Shown: positions 1-5,261 of the stretch, in pieces
Layout: the number at the start of each line of letters is the position of its first letter
Numbering within the stretch: the stretch's first letter is position 1
Assembly: GCA_036732565.1 (NCBI GenBank)
Contig: DAINCF010000444.1
Coordinates: forward strand, 1-6,161
Origin: JAIVJN01 sp036732565
GTDB lineage: Bacteria > Acidobacteriota > Vicinamibacteria > Vicinamibacterales > UBA2999
Direction: 5' to 3'
Length of the DNA: 6,161 nucleotides
Notes under the pieces: model-generated
Seen by the model: only the letters and a program-made list of their open reading frames with translations
The model's database searches: none
What the model was told of the DNA's origin: nothing
Program-made: the position numbers and the translations under genes

Positions 1-1017
1 GACGCCACGGCCACGCCCGCCGAACGGCGCGCGCTGGTGACAACCTACACGCGCGTCGGCGATATGCTCGGCGCCACGGGCGACGTCAACGGCGCCCTGG
101 AGCTGCGGCGAACGGCGCTCGCACTGATGGAATCCGCCGCGGCGGCCGAGCCGGACGAGCTCGCGAGCATCCGGCAACTCGGCGTCGCGTATCAGAAGCT
201 GGGCAACACCCTCGGCAACCCCAACGCCCCGAACGTCGGCGATTTCGCCGGCGCGCTCGCGGCGCTCGAGAAATCGTCCGAGGTCTTCCGCAACGCCTCA
301 ATCAAGCATCCGACCAACGCGTTGTTCCGCCGCAATCACGCGGTGGCCGAGAGCAACGCCGCCGACGTGCTGTACGCGATGAAGCGCTACGACGAAGCGC
401 TGGCGCGCGAGCGCAAGAGCCTGGCGGTCTACGAGTCGCAGGCCAAAACCGATCCGAACAATGCGGCCGCGCAGAACGATCTAGCGATTGGCTACTCGAA
501 GATCGCCCAACTGCTCGAAGCGATCGGCCAGACCGACAAAGCACTACCCGACCAGGAGCGCGCAACCGACATCCACCGACGATTGGCCGCTGCCGATCCG
601 AACAGCAGTGACATGAAGCAGGAGTTGGCCTCGGACTTCAACCGGCTGGCGACGCTTCAGGCCAAGCTCGAGAGGCGAGGTCCGGCCTTGGCCAATCACA
701 CGCGAGCGGTCGACATCAGCCGCGAGCTGACAGCGACCAATCCGACCGACTACGAGCTGCGGTTTGCCTTGGGGCTGGCGCTGGGCGGCCGAGCGGATGC
801 GTTGTTTCAGTTTGCTCGAATGCCTCGCGCCGCCTCTCGCGCGGAGGATTTGCAGGCCGCCGAGCGCGACTACGCCGAGGCTTTGGACATCTTCACGAAG
901 TTGCGGGACGCGGGTACGTTCAGCGAGACCGATCACGAGTTCCTCGACAACGCGCGCACGGTGCTCGATCAGATCCGCGCCGAACGCGCGAAGCCATCAG
1001 AGCGCGTTGCAAAATGA
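1..1017 (+). CDS. Tetratricopeptide-repeat protein, C-terminal part (5' end outside window)
   Basis: The frame is open from base 1, so the first in-window start (GTG at 37) is probably internal and about 338 residues of a longer protein are seen. The visible part is almost wholly alpha-helical tandem repeats. Counting from the GTG at 37, units begin near residues 4, 51, 104, 152, 200 and 248. Units three to five are exactly 48 residues, each with a G/A-x-x-x-A helix pair, a 'YDEAL/TDKAL/RGPAL' turn and a closing '[AT]-x-P' segment. Unit two carries a short Asn/Pro-rich insert. TPR arrays bind other proteins. In Acidobacteriota such arrays often form the C-terminus of membrane serine/threonine kinases, so an N-terminal kinase domain upstream is plausible, but none is visible. 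No signal peptide, membrane segment or catalytic motif is seen in this part. It converges on cobQ and is probably unrelated to the cobalamin genes. Confidence 0.85.
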   Translation, partial: DATATPAERRALVTTYTRVGDMLGATGDVNGALELRRTALALMESAAAAEPDELASIRQLGVAYQKLGNTLGNPNAPNVGDFAGALAALEKSSEVFRNASIKHPTNALFRRNHAVAESNAADVLYAMKRYDEALARERKSLAVYESQAKTDPNNAAAQNDLAIGYSKIAQLLEAIGQTDKALPDQERATDIHRRLAAADPNSSDMKQELASDFNRLATLQAKLERRGPALANHTRAVDISRELTATNPTDYELRFALGLALGGRADALFQFARMPRAASRAEDLQAAERDYAEALDIFTKLRDAGTFSETDHEFLDNARTVLDQIRAERAKPSERVAK

Positions 1018-1051
1018 CCGATAGCGCCGGTGCGATTCAACTTCTAATTGC
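1018..1051. other. Short convergent intergenic gap
   Basis: These 34 bases separate the stop of the TPR gene (TGA, 1015-1017) from the stop of cobQ (TAG, complement of 1052-1054). The only local hairpin is a 4-bp ACCG/CGGT stem at about 1017-1031, which is weak and has no T-run on either strand. I see no intrinsic terminator, so the two converging transcripts may overlap at their 3' ends. Confidence 0.6.
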
Positions 1052-2467
1052 CTATACCGCTGGGTACGGAACCCACAACTCCGGGTCGATGGCGTAACGA
1101 TCGAACCACTCGGCGAGGCGCCGATACTCGCTCTCTTTGGCGGGCATCGGCCCCACGTCGACGCCGAAGATCTCGGAGCAGACCGCCGCGTGCTCCAGCG
1201 CTCCATGCAGATAGGTTCCGATGACGCGCTCGCCACGCGCGCCGTCGGGGGTGCCGTCGTTCAACAGCGCAAAGGGTCTGACCTCGTCGGCCATCGTCAC
1301 GCCGAGATGAATCTCGTACGCCTCGAATGACACGCCGCTCGGAAGCGTCGCGGTCACCACGCGCGTCGTCTTGTCGGCGGTCAGCACTGTGTCCGCGCGC
1401 AGCAGGCCGAGGCCCGTGGCATGCCTCGTCGTCGACTCCATGCCGTGCGGGTCGGTGATGGACGTGCCCAACATCTGGAACCCACCGCAGATGCCGACCA
1501 CCGTCGCGCCGCGTTGGTGCTCCCGAAGCACCCACTGGTCGAGGCCACGATCGCGCATCCAGGCAAGGTCGGCCATCGTGTGCTTCGAGCCTGGCAGGAC
1601 GATGAAGTCGTAGGCCGTCCCCGGCGGCGCCGAGATCCAGTCCGCCCATGTGAGCAGTCGGAAGTCTGTCGCGTTCGAGACCCGCGGGAATGCGAGAATT
1701 GCAATTCTCGCGCCCGGGGCCGCAGCTGTCCGAGCTGTCCGATCGATCGAGAGGCTGTCTTCCGCATCGACGGCAATGTCATCCGCGTAGGGGAAGACGC
1801 CCAGACATGGCACACCGCTCTTTGCCTCCAGCAACCTCACACCCTCGTCGAACAGCGAGCGATCGCCGCGGAACTTGTTGATGACAACACCGCGCAGCTG
1901 CGCCCGCTGCTGCGGGGTCAGCAGGCTGACGGTCCCGAGCACGGACGCGAACACGCCGCCGCGTTCGATGTCCGCCACGAGCACCCAGGGTGCGTCGAGA
2001 CGGACGGCCAGGCCCAGGTTCACGAGATCGACGTGCTGCAGGTTGATCTCACTCACGCTTCCTGCGCCCTCGATGACGATGACGTCGAAACGGGCGGCCA
2101 AGGAGGCGTAGGCGGCGAGCACGCGCGGGAAGAGCTCCTCGACGTGGGCGTAGTACTCCCGTGCCGAGAGCGTCTTCCACACGCGGCCATCCACGATCAC
2201 CTGGCTCGTGCCGTTGCCGTTTGGCTTGAGCAGGATCGGATTCATCGCCGGCTCGGGCTCGAGGCCGCAGGCCTCCGCCTGCACCACTTGCGCGCGGCCG
2301 ATCTCGCCGCCACCACGGCACGGATACGAATGGTTCGACATGTTCTGCGCCTTGAACGGCGCCACCGAGACGCCTCGAGAACGCAACCAGGCACAGATCG
2401 CGGTCGTCATCCAGCTCTTGCCGGCATTCGACGAGGTGCCGCCGACGAAGAGCGATTGCGTCGGCAT
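1052..2467 (-). CDS. cobQ: Cobyric acid synthase (glutamine-hydrolysing)
   Basis: CobQ (CbiP in the anaerobic pathway) performs ATP- and glutamine-dependent amidation of the b, d, e and g carboxylates of adenosylcobyrinic a,c-diamide to give adenosylcobyric acid, in the cytoplasm. The 471-residue length is close to the usual 480-500. The N-terminal dethiobiotin-synthetase-like ATPase domain has the nucleotide loop GTSSNAGKS (residues 10-18), FKAQNM (38-43), GGEIGRAQ (53-60), MNPILLKP (75-82), EGAGS (133-137), ADIERGGVF (165-173) and NKFRGD (197-202). The C-terminal class I amidotransferase-like domain (from about 253) has VLPGSK (290-295), the nucleophile Cys327 in GICGGFQMLG, YEIHLG (384-389) and His421 in GTYLHG. 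The ATG directly follows the btuC stop codon (TAA-ATG) and has no clear Shine-Dalgarno sequence, which suggests translational coupling. Residues 44-52 before GGEIG are unlike the form I remember for the family. Family assignment is firm. Confidence 0.96.
   Translation of the reverse strand: MPTQSLFVGGTSSNAGKSWMTTAICAWLRSRGVSVAPFKAQNMSNHSYPCRGGGEIGRAQVVQAEACGLEPEPAMNPILLKPNGNGTSQVIVDGRVWKTLSAREYYAHVEELFPRVLAAYASLAARFDVIVIEGAGSVSEINLQHVDLVNLGLAVRLDAPWVLVADIERGGVFASVLGTVSLLTPQQRAQLRGVVINKFRGDRSLFDEGVRLLEAKSGVPCLGVFPYADDIAVDAEDSLSIDRTARTAAAPGARIAILAFPRVSNATDFRLLTWADWISAPPGTAYDFIVLPGSKHTMADLAWMRDRGLDQWVLREHQRGATVVGICGGFQMLGTSITDPHGMESTTRHATGLGLLRADTVLTADKTTRVVTATLPSGVSFEAYEIHLGVTMADEVRPFALLNDGTPDGARGERVIGTYLHGALEHAAVCSEIFGVDVGPMPAKESEYRRLAEWFDRYAIDPELWVPYPAV
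1692..1711. repeat. Perfect 20-bp palindrome inside cobQ
   Basis: The half-site GCGAGAATTG (1692-1701) is followed without spacer by its exact reverse complement (1702-1711). It is AT-rich at its centre within GC-rich coding sequence and encodes ARIAIL with the start of Ala259 (CobQ residues 253-259), the first strand of the amidotransferase domain. As DNA it has the symmetry of a dimeric regulator site. As RNA it could form a hairpin. No function is demonstrated and it may be chance. Confidence 0.6.
1724..1741. repeat. In-frame 9-bp tandem duplication in cobQ linker
   Basis: AGCTGTCCG occurs twice in direct succession (1724-1732 and 1733-1741). On the coding strand this repeats the tripeptide Arg-Thr-Ala (CobQ residues 243-248), in the Ala-rich linker between the ATPase and amidotransferase domains. 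It looks like a neutral linker expansion by slippage. Confidence 0.6.
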
Positions 2468-3442
2468 TTACGTGCGGTGGCGTACCAGCCACACCAGATA
2501 AGGGCCGCCGATGAACGCCGTGATCGCGCCCGCGGGCACTTCGGCCGGGGCGAGCACGACGCGGCCGATGGCGTCGCACGACGCGAGCAGCACACCGCCC
2601 AGCAGGAACGCGCACGGCATGAGGATGCGATCGTCGGCGCTGACGCGGGCCCGCACGATGTGCGGCACGACCAGGCCGATGAAACCAATCGGTCCGGTCA
2701 GGGCGACGGTGGACGCGGCGAGCACGGATCCAGCGGCGTAGCCTCGAAAGAGAAGGCGACTGACCGGAGCGCCGCGCGTGGCGGCCCATGCCTCGCCGAC
2801 CGCCATCAGGTTCCAGAGCCGTGCCTGGCGGATGACCATCACGGAGAGCGCGATGACCACCGAGACGTACACGGCCAACGCGCCGTAGTCTACGGCATCG
2901 ACGCTGCCGATGAGCCAGCGCGAGATGGCAAACGAGTCGGACATGTTCGACAGGCCATGCACCAGCAGGATGAGGGCCGTGCACACGCTGTTCGTGGCGA
3001 CGCCGGCGAGCAGGAGGCCAAACGCGGAAACCTGACGCTGTCTCGCCGCCGCGCCGACCACCAGGATCAACACCACCGCAGCACCCGCGATGGCGGCGGC
3101 CCACACCGCCGAGACCTCGCCGACCACATGCCACCCGAGCGCGATGGCGATCACCGCACCGAGGGACGCTCCCGTCGATACGCCAAGGGTGTATGGGGTC
3201 GCCAGGGCGTCACGCAGCATCGATTGAAACACGCTGCCGGCGAGCGCGAGCGCGGCGCCGCTGAACAACCCGAGCAGCGTCCGCGACACCCGCAGGTGCA
3301 CGAGAATGGATCGGTCCGGCTCTTCTCCCGCCCACACCCGCGACAGATCGATCGTGCCGGGGCCGACGAATGGCAGCAGTACCGCGGCAGCGATGAAGGC
3401 CGCGGCCGACATCACCAGCCAGATCCGCGCGCGCGAGTCCAT
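2468..3442 (-). CDS. btuC: BtuC-like (FecCD family) corrinoid ABC transporter permease
   Basis: This is the inner-membrane channel of an ABC importer. Two copies with two BtuD subunits would move corrinoid from periplasm to cytoplasm. The 324-residue product is of normal family length, with about ten hydrophobic segments. Family blocks are RVSRTLLGLFSGAALALAG (51-69), TPYTLGVSTGASLGA (82-96), a cytoplasmic loop EAWAATRG (217-224) expected to contact the ATPase, GPIGFIGLVVPHIVR (250-264) and EVPAGAITAFIGGPYLVWL (301-319). Arg51 and Arg54 have the spacing of E. coli BtuC Arg56 and Arg59, which dock the binding protein. I chose the ATG at 3442 (MDSRARIW) because GAAGG lies 4 bp upstream and a start at 3484 would translate repeat DNA. 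The gene ends with TAA abutting the cobQ ATG. FecCD permeases also carry siderophores and haem. The corrinoid call rests on BtuF similarity and on cobQ. Confidence 0.92.
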   Translation of the reverse strand: MDSRARIWLVMSAAAFIAAAVLLPFVGPGTIDLSRVWAGEEPDRSILVHLRVSRTLLGLFSGAALALAGSVFQSMLRDALATPYTLGVSTGASLGAVIAIALGWHVVGEVSAVWAAAIAGAAVVLILVVGAAARQRQVSAFGLLLAGVATNSVCTALILLVHGLSNMSDSFAISRWLIGSVDAVDYGALAVYVSVVIALSVMVIRQARLWNLMAVGEAWAATRGAPVSRLLFRGYAAGSVLAASTVALTGPIGFIGLVVPHIVRARVSADDRILMPCAFLLGGVLLASCDAIGRVVLAPAEVPAGAITAFIGGPYLVWLVRHRT

Positions 3443-3448
3443 GGAACC

Positions 3449-3503
3449 TTCGTGCCTCAAGCCTTCACGCCTCCAAGCCTTCAAGCCTCCAAGCCTTCAA
3501 GCC
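3449..3503 (-). repeat. Seven-unit 8-bp tandem repeat upstream of btuC
   Basis: In the transcribed direction the units are GGCTTGAA, GGCTTGGA, GGCTTGAA, GGCTTGGA, GGCGTGAA, GGCTTGA (one base short) and GGCACGAA. The first four form two perfect 16-bp repeats, and units decay towards btuC. Unit junctions give GAAGG or GGAGG, which resemble Shine-Dalgarno sequences, and the last GAAGG is the apparent btuC ribosome-binding site. Because 8 is not a multiple of 3, a gain or loss of units would change any reading frame through the array. Confidence 0.8.
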
Positions 3504-3517
3504 AAAGGGCCCTCAGG

Positions 3518-3540
3518 TCTCGAGCCCCAGATCTCGAGCC
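3518..3540. repeat. Direct repeat of TCTCGAGCC (14-bp period)
   Basis: Identical 9-bp copies lie at 3518-3526 and 3532-3540, 14 bp apart. Each contains the self-complementary hexamer CTCGAG, so the two copies can also pair with each other in RNA around an 8-nt loop. The pair lies between the btuD stop codon and the 8-bp tandem array. Confidence 0.55.
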
Positions 3541-3552
3541 GAGGGACTCTCG

Positions 3553-4344
3553 TCACTCGTACCACACCCAGGGTCTTCCTGACGGCGTCGTCGTGATGTC
3601 CAAGCGCGACGAGAACAATCGCAGCCATGCCGGATGATCGAGCGCCGCCTCGGTCGACACGTCGCGCGCGACCGTGTGCCCCGCCAACACGATGATGCGC
3701 GTGCAGAACGTCAGGGCCAGATTGATGTCGTGGGTCACCGCCACACATGTCGCGCCGCGATTGACTTGATCGCGCAGGATGCTGAAGCAGTGCAACTGCT
3801 GATCGACGTCGAGATAGGTGGCCGGCTCGTCGAGGAGCAGCAGTCGCGGCTGCTGCGCCAGGCATGCCGCGAGCAGAACGCGCTGACGCTCGCCGCCGCT
3901 CAACGTATGCAATCGCCGGCGTCGGAACTGAAGACAATCGCAGCGGGTCATCGCCTGCTGGACGGCCTCGCGATCGGCCTCCGACTCGAACCATCGATCG
4001 GCGTGCGGATAGCGTCCCATGAGCACGAGCTGTTCCGCGGTGAAGCCCACATCCGCCTGCACGAGCTGGGGAAGATGACTGACGATGCGGGCGAGCTCGT
4101 TGTGGTTCCACTCCTCGAGGCTGCGGCCGTCGACGAGCACCGCGCCGCGGCTCGGCTGCCGCAGACCCGCGATGAGATCGAGCAGCGTGCTCTTGCCCGC
4201 GCCATTCCTCCCCATCAACCCGACGAACTCGCCAGGCGAGACGTCAAAAGTCACGTCCTCCAGAATCGTCACCTGGCCGACGTGCCATCCGAGCGCCTTG
4301 GCCTGCAGAATCGGCGTCACCTGACGACGACTCCATGGATCCAT
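3553..4344 (-). CDS. btuD: BtuD-like corrinoid ABC transporter ATP-binding protein
   Basis: This is the cytoplasmic ATPase that drives the BtuC channel. The 263-residue product has every ABC motif: Walker A GRNGAGKST (45-53), Q-loop Gln93, signature LSGGERQRV (148-156), Walker B LLLLDEP (168-174), D-loop around LD (178-179) and switch His205 in VTHD. It fits the FepC/BtuD family. The ATG at 4344 overlaps btuF by 28 bp and has GGAG 11 nt upstream. The alternative GTG at 4320 gives a 4-bp GTGA overlap with the btuF stop, a GGAG 10 nt upstream, and a more usual N-terminus (MTPILQAKALGW). I cannot decide between them from sequence alone. Its neighbours assign it to the corrinoid importer. By itself it could equally serve an iron-siderophore system. 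Confidence 0.93.
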   Translation of the reverse strand: MDPWSRRQVTPILQAKALGWHVGQVTILEDVTFDVSPGEFVGLMGRNGAGKSTLLDLIAGLRQPSRGAVLVDGRSLEEWNHNELARIVSHLPQLVQADVGFTAEQLVLMGRYPHADRWFESEADREAVQQAMTRCDCLQFRRRRLHTLSGGERQRVLLAACLAQQPRLLLLDEPATYLDVDQQLHCFSILRDQVNRGATCVAVTHDINLALTFCTRIIVLAGHTVARDVSTEAALDHPAWLRLFSSRLDITTTPSGRPWVWYE

Positions 4345-5261
4345 TGCGCGAAGGTCTCCGCCACTTCGACGACGCGCGGCCCGGGCACCGTGAACGCTTC
4401 GCTGATGACGGGATGCACGCGGCCCTCGCGACCGGCCGTCACTTGCGTGTTCTTCCAGAGTCTCGTCGTCGCTTCGCTGCGACGCTGCCGTTCGTCGGGT
4501 GTGTCGCCCATGTCGCCCGCGTCGATGATGACGTCCGGCGCCAGCCGGATCACCGACTCCATCGAGATCCGCGGATACTCCGGAAGTCCGTGATCGGCCA
4601 GCACGTTGACGCCGCCGGCGAGCATGGCGATGTCGCTCAAGTACGAGTCGCGGCCCACGGCCACGAGGTCGGTCAACGTGCCGGCACGACGTCCGACGAT
4701 CAACAACACCTTGCGTGGCGGCCGATCCGCAACGGCGCGCCGGACGTTCGACAGCCGCTGTTCGATCTCGGCAATCAAAGCGGTCGTACGGTCGGGCACG
4801 CCGGCGGCCTCGCCGATGGTCCGAATCGAGGAGTACACGCTTGGCAAGGTGCCGCGATCGACCGTCACGAACCGAATGCGCAGAACCGTGAGCTGTCGCT
4901 CGATATCAGTCGGGCCCTTGTGGACAATGACGAGATCCGGTCGAAGGCCGGCGATCAACTCTGCGTCGGGCTTCAAAAAGGTGCCGACCTTCGGCAGTCG
5001 CCGCACGTCCTCCGGATAGCGGCAGAATCGCGATACCCCGACCACGCGATCGCCAAGCCCCAACGCGTACAGCGTCTCCGTGATGCTCGGCGACGTCGAG
5101 ACGATGCGCGCGGGTGCCGCGGCGGCAACGGCGGGCAACGCGAGCACAAGAGCTGCAATCACCCACAATGCGTGGGGACCGGCTCTCGGTACGTGGGGGC
5201 CGGCTTTAGCCGGCCCTGGTCCGCCTGGTCCCCACGTACGATCAGAATCAGAACCCAACAC
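4317..5261 (-). CDS. btuF: BtuF-like periplasmic cobalamin-binding protein
   Basis: This is the periplasmic substrate-binding protein (class III, FecB/BtuF fold) that would deliver corrinoid to BtuCD. The frame is 314 residues from the GTG at 5261. The family opening ARIVSTSPSITETLYALGLGD spans 51-71 and is followed by SRFCRYP (77-83). Two pseudo-symmetric lobe motifs, E101-x-I-x-G-L-x-P-D and E235-x-V-x-R-L-x-P-D, plausibly match the lobe glutamates that pair with BtuC arginines. A hydrophobic core (33-49) ending in an Ala run, with no lipobox Cys, predicts cleavage by signal peptidase I. The start is uncertain. GTG 5261 or TTG 5258 (GGAG 6 nt upstream) would translate an inserted repeat (residues 8-31). 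TTG 5168 or GTG 5162 would avoid it but leave almost no basic n-region. The gene overlaps the receptor stop and the btuD start. Confidence 0.9.
   Translation of the reverse strand: MLGSDSDRTWGPGGPGPAKAGPHVPRAGPHALWVIAALVLALPAVAAAAPARIVSTSPSITETLYALGLGDRVVGVSRFCRYPEDVRRLPKVGTFLKPDAELIAGLRPDLVIVHKGPTDIERQLTVLRIRFVTVDRGTLPSVYSSIRTIGEAAGVPDRTTALIAEIEQRLSNVRRAVADRPPRKVLLIVGRRAGTLTDLVAVGRDSYLSDIAMLAGGVNVLADHGLPEYPRISMESVIRLAPDVIIDAGDMGDTPDERQRRSEATTRLWKNTQVTAGREGRVHPVISEAFTVPGPRVVEVAETFAQWIHGVVVR
5171..5240. repeat. Composite palindromic repeat at the receptor/btuF junction
   Basis: An outer inverted repeat, GTACGTGGGG (5189-5198) and its exact complement (5230-5239), encloses a hairpin of GGGCCGGCT (5197-5205), a 2-nt TT loop and AGCCGGCCC (5208-5216). 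CGTGGGGACCGGCT (5171-5184) recurs with one change at 5192-5205, a 21-bp period, and its first ten bases also pair with 5227-5236. CCTGGTCCG (5215-5223) is followed by a near copy at 5224-5232. From memory this resembles a dispersed repeat common in Acidobacteriota. No other copy exists in this window, so dispersal is not shown here. Confidence 0.75.

Larger units (their letters stand above)
3443..3552 (-). other. Repeat-filled spacer between btuD and btuC
   Basis: This is the only real gap in an otherwise overlapping or abutting gene set. Read in the operon direction it contains two copies of a CTCGAG-containing sequence, a GGGCCC palindrome and then an array of 8-bp units ending just before btuC. 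I see no reading frame, no riboswitch-like conserved box, and no terminator with a T-run. It may tune the BtuC:BtuD ratio or be neutral repeat accumulation. Confidence 0.6.

Noticed and set aside
1061..1075. Hairpin TGGGT/ACCCA as a terminator
   Set aside because: It lies inside the cobQ coding sequence, has only a 5-bp stem and no T-run on either strand.
2049..3134. 361-codon minus-strand frame across the btuC/cobQ junction
   Set aside because: It is a shifted-frame shadow of btuC and cobQ, dominated by Arg/Gly/Ala, with no coherent domain.
3443..3484. Upstream btuC start at 3484
   Set aside because: It would add 14 residues encoded entirely by the 8-bp tandem array. The ATG at 3442 has its own GAAGG and gives the normal family N-terminus.
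3449..3503. CRISPR-like array
   Set aside because: The units are 8 bp and contiguous with no spacers, so this is a simple tandem repeat.
3443..3552. Cobalamin riboswitch in the btuD-btuC gap
   Set aside because: At 110 bp of mostly tandem repeat there is no B12-box-like GCCACTG sequence and no room for the full fold. The expected place is upstream of the receptor, outside the window.
1421..3637. 738-codon open frame on the plus strand
   Set aside because: It lies antisense to cobQ, btuC and the intergenic repeat, with low-complexity Arg/His/Asp-rich content and no recognisable domain. Long antisense frames are usual in GC-rich genes.
5197..5216. Rho-independent terminator after the receptor gene
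   Set aside because: The hairpin is strong, but neither side has a T-run, and on the minus strand it precedes the conserved btuF sequence of the same gene set.
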